Made by a program: the position numbers and the translations under genes. A stretch of 64,000 nucleotides of DNA. It comes from Adiantum capillus-veneris (lineage: Eukaryota > Streptophyta > Polypodiopsida > Polypodiales > Pteridaceae). Position 1 is the stretch's first letter; each line of letters starts with the position of its first letter. Positions 1 through 10,211 of this stretch are shown in pieces. Location of the stretch: the NCBI GenBank assembly GCA_014529385.2, contig CM043956.1:64546620-64610619 (forward strand), given 5' to 3'. The notes beneath the pieces are model-generated. The model ran no database searches and had not been told where the DNA came from. It was given only the letters and a program-made list of their open reading frames with translations.

Positions 1-860
1 AACTCATCTTGTTCCACCATCATTAACCTGGCATGATATAATTTAAGACGCCATCCATTTACCCTTGACTTATGTAGAATCCCATCCAGGTTAGCCAACT
101 GATATGTACCATTCGGAAAACACTCCACTACCTTGAAAGGGCCTTCCCACTTAATTTGAAACTTCTTTTGGAAGGTGTTGTCCAGCTTACTGTTGTAGCG
201 CAAAACCAAGTCATGCTTCTTGATACCCTTACTTTTGACCTTTTCATTTATCTTTGCTAAAGCCTTATCCAGCATCTGCCCATAATGTTCCAATGCACTC
301 ATCCTATCCAGTTGAACTTCTTGTAACTGTAAGAGCCTCTCTTTGAATGCATCACTAGGCGGCCCAAGCAACTTCTCTAGCATGTTTACTGTAGGCAACT
401 CTACCTCCACAGGCAATAGTGCTTCCTTTCCATATACCAAATGAAATGGAGTAAACCCTGTACCTGTCTCACCGAAGTATGGTAAGCCCATAATGCACTA
501 GGCAATTCCAAATCCCAATTCTTTCCTTGGTGCTCTGTCACTTTCAAAAGAATTTGTACCAACTCACCATTGAATCTTTCATTTCAGCCATTACACTGCG
601 GATAATAAGGAGTGGTATGCTGATGCCTAATCTTCATCTTTGTGCATAAAAAGTCTAGCAGTTTAGCTCTAAATCCTGGTCCCTTATCCGAAAGTAGCTC
701 TAGTGGCACCCCAAACTGGCAACATATTTCATCGTACACAAAATTTTTCCACATCCTTTGCAGTGATCTATTTTACTGCTATAGACTTTGCCCATCTAGA
801 GAGATAGTCCACTGCAATCAAAATATAGCTTTTGCCCCTGCTTGTGATAGGTAATGGGCC
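1..860 (-). pseudogene. Element A integrase core and C-terminal domain remnant
   Basis: Minus-strand translation shows the integrase opening WGIDAIGPI near 870-890. A heavily interrupted core follows (stops and frame changes between about 850 and 480). A cleaner C-terminal part then reads TPFHLVYGKEALLPVEVELP, later IKWEGPFKVVECFPNGTYQL and VNGWRLKLYHARL close to the window edge. These match the C-terminal beta-barrel of gypsy integrases and align well with element B at 47500-47950. Several catalytic-core residues fall in the broken part, so the enzyme is inactive. The normal stop codon is not visible inside the window. Confidence 0.8.
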
Positions 861-1701
861 CTATTGCATCAATCCCCCACTTTTCAAACACATCAAACGC
901 CATAATGTTTTTTAGTAGCTCTGGCTTCAACACTCTCTTCCCAAATGCTTGACACCTATTGCAAGACCTACACCAATGGTGAACATCCTTGTGCAAACTA
1001 GGCCATACATACCCCTCTTGCAAGATCTTATGCAAGGTGATCTTTAGAGCAAAATGGCCGCCACATGCGCCTTCATGATTCTCTTTCAACACTCTATAAA
1101 TCTCCTCCCGCCAAGGTACACGTCTCAACACGAGATCAGTCCCTTTCATGTACAAGACATCACCAATCAATTTGTACCTGTATGCTCTATGCACAAAGCC
1201 ATACTTCTTAGACTTCTGAATGTCCTTCGGAATGATTCCTGTTAGCAAAAACTCCTCTTCTTGAGCCAAACTTTCCCGGCCATGATAAAGAGGTAAATTG
1301 GTCCTCAACACAAATAGCTCCCCAATCATGCTTTGAGCTGCTTCATGTGCCTCTCCATTTAGAGCACGTTCAATGTGTCTGATGCTCCATGCTTCAAACT
1401 TTTTTAACTGGCCTTTAATTCTGAAACACATTTCCTTCAATGAGGTGTTCTTGCTCTTCCACACACCCAGCACTTGCTTCACAACTAACAAGGCATCACC
1501 TTTTATGCTCAACCTTCTAACCCCATGCTTCAAACAAATGTGTAATCCGGCTTCCAAAGTAGCATATTCAGCCTCATTGTTACTATGAGCATCCAATTTG
1601 AAGCCTCTCTTGCATACTAGCTTCCCCTCTGGATCATAAAGTGCTATACCCCCTGAAGCCGCATCATGGCTCTTCCTGTATGAGCCATCAAAGAACAACA
1701 C
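796..1701 (-). pseudogene. Element A second (archaeal-type) RNase H plus integrase zinc-binding domain
   Basis: This 301-residue open stretch begins LFFDGSYRKSHDAASGGI, with the first RNase H aspartate in FDGSY. The next acidic residues are in NNEAEYATLEAGL and IKGDALLVVKQV, which matches the archaeal-type RNase H found as an extra domain in Tat elements. After it comes the H2C2 zinc-binding region (CGGHFALKITLHKILQEGY, then HHWCRSCNRCQ) and the start of the integrase core. It is one frame of a larger dead polyprotein and has no start codon of its own. The methionine at 1701 is simply the first one after an upstream stop. Confidence 0.85.
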
Positions 1702-1716
1702 ATGTGCATTGCTGAT

Positions 1717-2176
1717 CTATGGCACTTCTTCAACTACCTTTCTTACTGCCTCTTCCTTAACAAGAAGGGGATTCTCCTTGTAAGTCAACAAATCAGCTAG
1801 GGTAGCTCGTGTACTGTCTTCCATTAAAAAAGAGAACTCGAACTCTTGCAGCTCAATTACCCATTTCTTGATCACATTTGACATGTTAGTGTCATTAATT
1901 AACTGTGGCAAAAAGGCATAACTCGTCAAGAAAACAAAAGGTTGTGGTAGCAAGTAATGAAGAAATCGTCCAAGCAAATATTACACTAGCCATCACTAGC
2001 TCTACTTCGGATAATTTTCTCTCTGCTACCAGCTTCACTCGGCTTGCACAATACACTGGCCTCATATAATGGCTACCCTTCCCCTTTTGCAATAGCATGG
2101 CTCCAATGGCATCATCCCCTACTGATGGATTTACATAAAACGCTTTCTCCCAATCAGGAGCCTGCATGGCTGACAA
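1717..2176 (-). pseudogene. Element A first (retroviral-type) RNase H remnant
   Basis: Two overlapping frames cover the domain. One reads FYVNPSVGDDAIGAMLLQKG then MRPVYCASRVKLVAERKLSE. The other continues with the downstream connection segment (VIKKWVIELQEFEFSFLMED). Element B has the same order intact at about 45830-46200 (VGDDSLGAVLLQKD, MRPIYFSSRM), so the frame change near 1900-1980 is decay in A. The domain would degrade the RNA strand of the RNA/DNA hybrid during reverse transcription. Confidence 0.8.
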
Positions 2177-2930
2177 CCCCCTCTAACACCTCTTTCACTT
2201 CTTGAAACACTTCTTCACACTTGTCATCCCATTGCGATGGATCATGATTTGCCACCTGTTGTAATGGATAAAGGAGTTGCGAAGACAATGGAATAAACCG
2301 CGCCATGTACTTCACTTTGTGTATAAAGGTTGTCAATTGCTTTGTACTCGTAGGTGATGGAAGAAGAATAATAGACTTAACCTTGTCTGGATTAGCCTTA
2401 ATGCCATTTTCTGACACCATGTGGCCCAATAACTTCACCCTTGGCTGTGCTAGATGACATTTCTTGGGATGTAGTTGTCCTCCACATTCATCATATCGAG
2501 CCAATACCATCTGCAGCTTCTCATGGTGCTCAAACCTACTACTGTAGACACAGAATTCATCCATAAAAGCTTTAACACAACTACCAATGAATGGTTCCAA
2601 CACCCAATTGGCTCTCTCTTGATAAAAGGTTGGTCCATTTGACAACCCAAATGGAAATACCGTATAGCAATAGCAACCCCATGGCGTAATGAAAGTTGTT
2701 TTTGTGCGGTCTTTAAGAGCAATCTTCAATTGAAAATAGCATGAAAAACCATCACACACACTATACCTCTCATAACCTGCAACTGAATCCAAGATCTGAT
2801 CAATGAATGGAAGAGGATATGGGTTCTTCTTTGTGGCTGCATTTAAGGGTTTAAAATCTACACAAATCCTCCACCTTCCATCCTTCTTTGGAGTGACTAC
2901 TATTGGACTCACCCATTCTGTGGTCTCCAC
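2154..2930 (-). pseudogene. Element A reverse transcriptase
   Basis: The 258-residue frame contains the RT fingers and palm: WVSPIVVTPKKDGRWRICVD, CDGFSCYFQLKIAL with the first catalytic aspartate, PFGLSNGPTFYQ, and VKAFMDEFCVYSSR where element B has FIDDFCIYSSR. In A the second aspartate of the FIDD signature is Glu (MDEF), which should cripple polymerisation. The connection LLGHMVSENGIKANPDKVKS and the thumb follow. Relative to B the domain is full length. The right end runs into stop codons before a spacer leading to the 660-bp insertion. Confidence 0.9.
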
Positions 2931-3130
2931 TGGTCACCCATTCTGTGGTCTCCATTGGTACTTGATTGCCTTAGTTGCTTCCTTTTCCTCCTCCAATATT
3001 TGCTCTTTGATTGTTTTACCTATTTTCTTCCAAATTGCTTTTAGTTCCAATTCAGGTAACTGTTTCTGTTTTTCAATTGCATTTGCAATCTTTTGCACAT
3101 CAACCTCAAAATTGGGACTACTCTTGGGGG
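2931..3130 (-). pseudogene. Element A spacer between protease and RT, left side of an insertion
   Basis: Minus-strand reading gives an acidic and basic spacer (SPNFEVDVQKIANAIEKQKQ and so on). It resumes beyond the 660-bp insertion at 3801 and rightwards, where an Asp/Glu-rich stretch lies next to the protease. A short local duplication is visible at 2928-2955, where the phrase meaning 'cattctgtggtctcca' occurs twice. Decayed coding DNA of the polyprotein. Confidence 0.5.
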
Positions 3131-3790
3131 ATTCACCATGGAAAACTTACTGCATTATGTAAGCGCAGGGGAGGGTTTTTTTTAATACAAGTTACATAAG
3201 CGTATAGGTTAGGGGTAGGCCCTTAATAATTTATCTCGCAAGCTTAAAAATAAGGGAGGGGGTATCATATTTATATGGGGGGTGGGATTGATCCGGGTTG
3301 ATTACTTGTAATGATTGGTCACCGGTGTGCACTAGATATTGGATGAATTTTGAGGAAGGTTTTTATGAGGTCACACATTAAACTTTGCATCAAGTCGGTC
3401 ATAGATAATGATTGATTTGGAGCAGGTCAAGGGTTGATTTATACTAGCTTCAGATGGGTTAGAATTGGACAAGTAGCTAGAGTCCAGGTTGATCAGACAC
3501 ATAATTTGAAAGTCAAAGTAAGACACATTGAGGGTACACCTAGTTATCAATAGAAGTGGTTCCTTAGTACATTGCCAACCACTATTCTACACACTCTTTG
3601 ACTAGCTTTACTCAGCTAGATCATGTGAGACCTAAATTTTATATGTAAGATAGGGGTATGATAGTTTTCTTCATTGATGGACATATAAGAGTAGAAAGGG
3701 GGGTCATATTTCCTAATATGAGTCGTGTATAGGGGTTTTATCAAAGTTGTCCGCTCGCAGGTGGCATCACGTTTTGTATATAGAGTGAAT
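3131..3790. mobile_element. 660-bp TIR-type DNA element inserted in element A
   Basis: The 10-bp sequence ctcttggggg occurs at 3121-3130 and again at 3791-3800, exactly bracketing this segment. The ends are inverted: it starts attcac and ends gtgaat, with a looser match further inside (aaaacttactgc against aaaacgtgatgc). Coding homology to the Tat polyprotein stops at one edge and resumes at the other. A target duplication of about 10 bp with short imperfect TIRs fits a small non-autonomous Mutator-like element; hAT would make 8 bp. No protein is encoded. The superfamily is a guess from duplication length only. Confidence 0.55.
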
Positions 3791-3845
3791 CTCTTGGGGG
3801 ACTACTGTTGTATTTCTTTGAAGAAACTCTTCCTCTTCATCTTCC

Positions 3846-4303
3846 TCAATATCTTGACCCATATTGATACCTTTTGCATATAAAGGTTTGACCACAGATG
3901 GAATAGACTTCTTTGGCACCATCTGCATCCTCAACGTTTTCTTCGTATTTTTTTATCACAATTGTATTGACTCTCGATAACTGCTTTACTTTAGCTGCCC
4001 TGAGCCATGGCCTTCCCAAAATCATTGGGTAGAGCATGTGATTCTTCCAACATCAGGACAAGAAAAGTTGACCACAAAAGTAAGTCCTACTACACTTATT
4101 GTCTGATTTTTGAGAGTCCCCAAAGGTTGTACTCTCCTTTGGTTATCCATTTTAACTTGAAAAGGTGCTGGTTCCCACTTCAGGAGATTCAACTTGCAAA
4201 CTGACTCAAGAAGAATATTCACTCTTGAATCTCCATCCACCAACACATCAGAAAGGTACAACTTCCCAATGCTAATATTTATCACAAGCATTTTGTGATC
4301 CAC
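3846..4303 (-). pseudogene. Element A aspartic protease
   Basis: Two overlapping frames make up a retropepsin. The upstream one has LYLSDVLVDGDSRVNILLES around the active-site aspartate; Tat proteases usually have DGG or DSG there, here it is DGDS. The other ends with YPMILGRPWLRAAKVKQ, the conserved LGRPWL segment also present in element B (YPLILGRPWLMAMKAKQ). The frames overlap at 4022-4037, so a frameshift splits the domain. In the polyprotein this would release gag, protease, RT and integrase. Confidence 0.75.
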
Positions 4304-6160
4304 TTCTACTAGAGATACATCGCATTACCATCAATCTAGGATATGTCAATTGCACTATTTTCCCCCTTCTTCTCCTCCTCCTCCTTGTCTTTGATTTGAT
4401 TTGACATGTTTCAAAAATAGTCTGACTAAAATCAGGGACTGACTTCATTAACTACCCAAACTTCAATGAAATGGGTGCTTCCAATAAGGCATCAAACAGA
4501 TCATTTGAATAGCCCCATTATCAGGTACATCCTTGGACTTGATTGCTCCTGTTTGAAAATGTGAACTTTCAACTTTTGAAGGTCTCATGCTTTCATCAAT
4601 ATTTGATTTAGCTGAATTTCTTTCAACACCCCTAACCTGATCTTATATTGGGACTTCCAATCAATAGGTCCTTTAGCTTCATTCCCTTACTCTTCTTGAT
4701 TTTCTTTTAGCTTTTCTTTTGAACTGGTGATGACTAGGATTTCCACCTCCAGAGGTTTCTTCAACACCTTTTCAATTTTAATACATGCATGGCAATCACC
4801 CTGAAAACAATGTAAAGGATCACCTTTTGTTTTTGTCAATTTTGCATGTGTTTGCTCAGTATACTACTGCCAATATGTGCCTATTCCCTAACTGCCCTGT
4901 TGGTCAACTGAATAAGGCATTTCTTCCAAATTCACCGCATTCACATGAGATGGTGCTTTTATCCTCCCATCATTGGAAGAGCTTGCTCCTGCATTGGTGG
5001 GCATGTAATTCACAATTGGAATTCATCTCTCATTCCTGTGTTTACACTAGAGTTCACATGCATGTCACTACCTATGTCTCAAGGTACCATAGTAAGTACA
5101 TCGTTGTATTGGATTATTTGGTTGTTGATATCTTTGCACAATTTGCCAATTTTCTTGTTGAAACGGCTTTGGTTGAATTGAATTGTGAAATTTGGTCCTG
5201 AAGGGTTGTGCCACCACATTTTTCCTTGATTCCATCTTTGCAAGAATATGTGCTGGTCTTCTTTCCCTAAAGTTAGGGTTATATTAACAATTTTCATAAT
5301 CATATCCAGGCCTTTGATATACCTGACAAAATGGTTGTTCTGAAGAATTTACAAATGGTGAAGGTTGAATCTCCTTCAGCTTCTCCAAAATCAATTTGTT
5401 GATACTAGTAGCATCATCAAAATATGATTTACCATTCTTCTTCTTTCCTTTACCCTTTGTGTTGTTTGGTTTGGCATCCTTCTTCTTCTTTAGTATCGTT
5501 TTCTTCTTTGCACTCCAAGTGTCCTCTTCATCCTCATCAATGTCTCAACTCCTGATCTAAATCTAAATCTGAAACCTCATCTTCACCTGAATCTAATTAT
5601 TTCTCTTTTGAATCTAGATCCTACTTGGATTTTATCTTCTTAGTCTTCTTCTGCTCACTTGTCCCATACCTTCTTTTAGCCCTCATTTCTGCATCTATTA
5701 AATTGCCAAAATTCTATGGTTGGGTGAGAGGTGCATGCCCTGCAACATCATTGTTTAGTTGCTCCCTCAAACCTCTACAGAAGTAATTAGCCAATTGCTC
5801 CCAAGATGGTCTTTGATTTGATTACAATCCATTCATCTGGTTCTTGAATTGTTGTGCATAATCTTCTACCAATAGATCCTTTTGCTTGATTCTCCTAATT
5901 TTCTTCACAAGACATCTTCAGGGGTTTTTTCTACCCTGAATCTTGCAAAAAATCTCGTCTTCAAATTATCATAATCTAGAAATTTTGCAATACCATATTT
6001 CATGAACCATGTCATTTCTTTCCCTTAGTGTTACTGCAAAGTGCTCTTTCTTCATTGCATCATTATAGAGCACATCATAGCTACTTGCATACCACCTAGT
6101 CTGAAATTGTCTCACATGACTGTCAGCATCCTGTGAATCTTTGTTAGCAGTGGCTAACAC
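4304..6160 (-). pseudogene. Element A gag C-terminal half and gag-protease spacer, heavily decayed
   Basis: Minus-strand reading in shifting frames gives lysine-rich and acidic blocks (EQKKTKKIKSK near 5650) and a Gln/Asn/Pro-rich stretch near 5100-5330 that begins with a cysteine-containing motif and may be the nucleocapsid. The leftover capsid reads RQFQTRWYASSYDVLYNDAM at about 6050-6120. Stops are frequent and no continuous frame exceeds about 75 codons. It is assigned to gag because it lies between the protease and the gag N-terminus on the same strand. Domain limits cannot be fixed by eye. Confidence 0.5.
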
Positions 6161-6168
6161 ATGCTACA

Positions 6169-7122
6169 CCAAATATGCATCAAGTGGGAGATATCTATGG
6201 TTGTCACAAGGTTCTCCCTAGAGACAAGTATGCTCGAATAGCACTAGAGTCTTTGCGACAGCTAGCATTGCAGGGAGACAGATTATGTTGGTAAGTTTTG
6301 GGCTCACTTTGAGTTCCAAAGTTGTATTTGGTAGTTTGAGGGCTCAAGCTTAAACCCATAGTAGAAGGGATTGTGGTGAAAGCCCTTAAAAAGGAAGCCT
6401 TGGGGCAAGGAGGCTTCATTCTGGAGTATCCACTCTTGAGTATCCACTTTTGAGAGCTCCCTCTCTCTTAAGTGTTCACTCTTTGGCCTAGCCTTGAGCT
6501 TAATGTCTATGCTTGAGAGGCTAGTGCTAACCATTGTAATTAGTGTAAGCTCTTCTTGATTAATCTAATTATTAGTCTCTTCTTCTCTACATTTCATCTT
6601 GTCATGAAGTAGTATTACACTTTCATTATTCTAGATTTGAGAGATGTATGTACTTCTTGCTAGTAATCACTCTTATCTCTCTACGAGAAATTGATTTGCG
6701 ATATTTAGCATCACAAATTAGGTTGATTAAGTTGGGTCTTAATCTTGTAATTTGTGTGTGTGCCCTATTATTTGCTTGTGTGTAGATAGGTTTTATGAAG
6801 CTCTAGCACCATTCACCTTGTGTGTGTAAGCTATTGATGAAGTGCCTTAATTGACGTGGTAATTAGTGTGTGCTTATCATTAGTGTGTTTGGGGTTTCTA
6901 GTCTATGGCAAGTCGGACTTCGGTGGGCTTGATGTGTGTAGGAGATTAATTGATTAGTGATTAGAGTTGGTTTAGAGTTAGTCTTGCCATAGCTAATCTC
7001 TACTTGCCATAGAGAGGTGATCTCTTGAATCCTCTATTCTATTCATCCGATGCTTGTGCTTCCATGCCCTAGCTGGGTTACCGATCCATGATTTAATAAT
7101 TTTGTGGGTTGCGATTAGGTCG
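6169..7122. other. Probable insertion (LTR-like, about 950 bp) inside element A gag
   Basis: Gag-like coding text on the minus strand stops near 6170 and resumes near 7130. The intervening AT-rich DNA has no coding similarity and is rich in TTAG/CTTCTTGATTAAT-like runs, as in LTR leaders. A 7-bp direct repeat tgctaca lies at 6162-6168 and 7123-7129, which could be the target duplication. I could not find clean TG...CA ends that agree with it, so element type and exact limits are open. Confidence 0.35.
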
Positions 7123-7124
7123 TG

Positions 7125-7632
7125 CTACAACGCCTCCCTACAATCTTTTCCACTAAATTTTGCTGCCCCTACTTTAGGGTTGGGTGGTGGTCGAGCCATT
7201 GAAGGTGGTTGGGGTGGTGGTGGATCTCCCAAGGGATTAAAAGCTAATGGTGCTAATGGTGGTAGCTGAAGTGGGGGTACTTGGAACCTTAATTGCCTTC
7301 TTGCTCTTAAAAACTGATGGACTACCTGAACTCCAACCAACTGAGAGATAACCTTTTCAAGAGCTCTTGGGGTTCTTCCCTGCTCTCTTTGCTTACGTAA
7401 ATAAATCTCCCCTTCTTCCTGTTCTTGGTCACCACTTGAAGTGCTGGAATCTTGTGATTCTTTCCTCTCAGTAATTGGTGGCAAGCCTGTAATCACCCCT
7501 ACTTCAGGAATACCATCCCTTGAATTACCACCTGATCTTTGAATTTGAGATTCCAACCAAGAATCCCATCTTCTCCTCTAAAATCTGGTGCCATAAGTAA
7601 TGTTTGGTGGCTTCTCCCCTGAGTCACTCATA
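7125..7632 (-). pseudogene. Element A gag N-terminal region
   Basis: From an ATG at 7630-7632 (minus) the frame reads MSDSGEKPPNITYG, then one stop, then a 143-residue open stretch rich in Gln, Glu and Arg. That stretch ends in a proline-rich linker (NPLGDPPPPQPPSMARPPPN) followed by KVGAAKFSGKDCREAL. A proline-rich segment leading into a KFxG-type sequence is how plant gypsy gag proteins usually enter the capsid domain. The capsid itself is interrupted immediately to the left by the inserted sequence. Confidence 0.6.
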
Positions 7633-7960
7633 CCTCTCCTTCCTCTTCTAATTCTTCTTTGAGACCTCAAATATTAAATGACCTGACTTTTACAGTAGAA
7701 TGAAAGGTATTTAATAGGAGCATTACATGTACCAAATTGAACCCTATTGACTTTGTACTGATGAATCCTCAATGCAATTTTGAGTCTTATGTCATCAGAT
7801 AATAAATCAAAGTAAGTATCTAAAAAAGATTTGTTATATTCCTCAATCTCCTCCTCCTCGGTAACCTAATTATAAAATTCCTTCAGGAACTCTTCAGGTC
7901 CAGTCTCCATGAGCCCCAATCAGTCCCATTACCCAATTGGCCCACTGAATAGTTTCCACA

Positions 7961-7979
7961 ATCAGTAGGGATCGCCAAG
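7961..7979 (-). promoter_or_regulatory. Possible primer-binding site of element A
   Basis: On the minus strand a putative LTR end (ccaataaca) is followed after two bases by tggcgatccctactgattg. PBS sequences start with TGG, complementary to the tRNA CCA end, right after the 5' LTR. I cannot name the tRNA. The position between LTR-like DNA and gag is right. Confidence 0.4.
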
Positions 7980-9400
7980 TGTTATTGGGGCTCTGGGAGA
8001 ATACCAACACATGCATATGCTTTGACTTTAAGTGTATCATCCATAGGATTTACAAATACATGTTATTCAAGCACCGAAAAAGAATCAAGAAACAAGTAGG
8101 TTACTGCATCGCAATTGACAATAGATTACTTAACAAAGACCATGAAGACACAGTGCACGGGGTTTCAACCTCTTCCTTGTTCCCCATTCAACGTACTTCA
8201 AAACATTACATCTACTTGAGATAACTCTCGATTTTGATTTGAAGAGGTTCCACCCTTTTAGATTAAAAAAAATTACTGAACAATGATTGAACCTACAAAA
8301 ACTTGACTTAAAGTAAGAAAGATAAATATGGCCTTAACAGAGAGGTCTATGGATAGCATTTTCTTTTAGCATTTTCATAGAAGTGACTATGCCCAAGAGA
8401 CAATCTTGGGAGTCAATAGTATGCTTTGGCTTGATGCAAGTGTGTATGTTGTATGTTAGTACAAGGTCAGGACCAGGGGGCGCTAGTTCAAGTGTTTCAC
8501 TTGAGATAGTCTCCACTATTAGTTGAGGAGAGAGAAATAAGTTTTACTCAGCTAGAGCATCTCACTTTAGATGAACTCTACTATTAATTGAGAAGAGAGA
8601 GCAATAAGTTTTGCTCATTCAGAGCGTTTGACCTTGAGATAGACTCTACTATTAGTTAAGCAATGAGAGTAATGAGTTTGATCAGTTAGGGAATCTCACT
8701 TGAGGTAGGCTCTACTCACAAGATACGGCTTTCCTTGCTCCTCACGCTTGACAAAATCAAATTAAATGTAAGACATCTATGTTTTATTCATCTCTCCACT
8801 ATACAAATGGATTGAATGTTTATTAATTTCTAAGAGCAACTTGAAAAGCTCAAATAAAGTGCAAGATATATCTCTTTTATTCATCTCTACACTGTACAAA
8901 AGGCTTAAATATGCATAAATGCCTAAAAGAAATTTGAATAACTCATGAACTTTCTCCATTTGCATTACCTCTTGCACTTGCTTTCATCTCAAGCACCTAT
9001 CTTATCCTCTTGACCACATCCTCAAAAATTGATGATCAATTTTTTTCTTGGGATGCCATTGCAAACACATGTACCTAGGTTTCTTCCCTCTCCCTTCATA
9101 GATGTCTTAACTCTGGTTGAAGTTGTTGTTGTTCTAGGGGTGTTCTAGTTTTGTTAGCATTGCAACTTATGTATCCACGGGCTATGTATCCACCCTCAAG
9201 CAAATACTTTTCTTCTTTGTGAAATTGGTCTTTGGAGCTACTGACCATACATGACAGAGGACGGGGCTTTGGCCAAGGGGTCCACCTAAAAAATGTAAGT
9301 GTAGCATGTGAGTTCACCCAGAGGGGTTTTTTATATCGCAAATATTTATAGAATTACATGTATAAGAGGGGTTTAAAAATGGAAAAGTGAAAAAAAGCTA
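7980..9400 (-). repeat. Probable 5' LTR of element A, right end not determined
   Basis: The inner edge is placed at 7980 (plus-strand tgttattgg), next to the PBS-like sequence. No second copy is available because the 3' LTR is outside the window, so the outer edge cannot be set by comparison; 9400 is a guess. A minus-strand TATA-like TATAAATA lies at 9343-9350. The stretch has only short random open frames. Three loosely similar phrases of the form 'ctctactattagttgag' occur between 8510 and 8720, an internal degenerate repeat. Confidence 0.35.
8510..8715. repeat. Degenerate tandem repeat, about 65-70 bp period, three copies
   Basis: Three successive blocks share 'actctactattagttgag...gagagaaataagtttt...cagctagagcatctcacttgaga' with many substitutions. 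They lie in the presumed LTR of element A. No coding content. Confidence 0.5.
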
Positions 9401-10211
9401 CAGGTTTATGAAGGAAGGGAGGTCTTTTAATTCATGATGAAGTGTGTGTTTAGATGGGTTTTAAAAATACCTCTTGAATGCACGTGCTATATGTATTTTT
9501 GAAATGTGGACCCCCGGGGGCTTTGTATCTGCATTGTGATCCACCACATAGCAATAGATCACATGATCTTTGCAACACATCATCATTTTTTGTTGAAGGC
9601 CATCTAGATGCTTTTTTTTGTGTTTTGTTGTTTTCATGTGTTTTGCTTCATTTTATTTTGAAGATGCCAAGAAGAGACAAATTCGTTTCATGGAGAATTC
9701 AAGATCTACATCCACACCACTATCTTTTGTGCTCTCAGATACGAGCACGAAGGCATTTACACACCCTTGGAGCAGTCTCTTGATAGAAACGGTTTCGCAA
9801 GTACACATTTTCTTGGAGAAGGAGTCTTTTGCATCGACAACACATGTGGAGAATGTTGGAGTTTCCATCAAGGATCACTTTTTGGCCGAGGTCTTCTATT
9901 GAGAGATTTCACTTTTTTCAAGTACAGATTATGATGCACAGGTTATGTGCTCATAATTTCACTTTTTTCAAGTACGGATTATGATGCACAGGTTATGTAC
10001 AGATTATGATGCACAGGTTATGTGCTCATGTATGATTGTGTGGGTTACATCAGAGAATTTTTGAATGTGGTTTTATGTGGTTTTTTTGCTATGTATGCAT
10101 GTGCAAATACCAAATGAGCTAGTTACAGCTAGCAAATGACAGATTCATAGGTTTACAGAGAATTTGGACATGTACAATTGATCATGGAGCTGCTTGTTCA
10201 TGAGTGAGTTA
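9401..10211. other. No recognisable gene; contains a short tandem repeat
   Basis: Overlapping short frames occur on both strands (for example plus 9478-9783 and 9618-9902), but none resembles a known family and they overlap antisense. The segment lies between the presumed LTR of element A and composite copy 1. It may be decayed transposon DNA. Confidence 0.4.
9907..10030. repeat. Tandem repeat: 50-bp unit twice plus a 25-bp sub-repeat
   Basis: A 50-bp unit starting tttcacttttttcaagtac begins at 9907 and 9957 with one substitution. Within it a 25-bp piece (gtacagattatgatgcacag and following) is repeated once more at about 9982-10030. Confidence 0.85.

Larger units (their letters stand above)
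1..7979 (-). mobile_element. Element A: decayed Ty3/gypsy (Tat-type) retrotransposon, internal region
   Basis: Read on the minus strand, the order from right to left is gag (7632 to about 5500), protease (4303-3846), reverse transcriptase (2930-2154), first RNase H, a second archaeal-type RNase H (from 1701), zinc-binding domain, integrase core and integrase C-terminus (ending near position 1). RT, then two RNase H domains, then integrase is the known Tat hallmark. The frame is broken many times by stops and frameshifts, so the element is dead. The 3' LTR lies left of the window. The 5' LTR probably begins at 7980, just beyond a primer-site-like stretch. A 660-bp TIR element (3131-3790) and another probable insertion (about 6169-7122) interrupt it. 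Confidence 0.85.

Noticed and set aside
642-854. Plus-strand open frame across the integrase region of element A
   Set aside because: It is antisense to recognisable integrase sequence and resembles no family.
9478-9902. Two overlapping 94-101 codon plus frames
   Set aside because: No family similarity, overlapping antisense frames of the same size and no promoter or splice evidence; not called as a gene.
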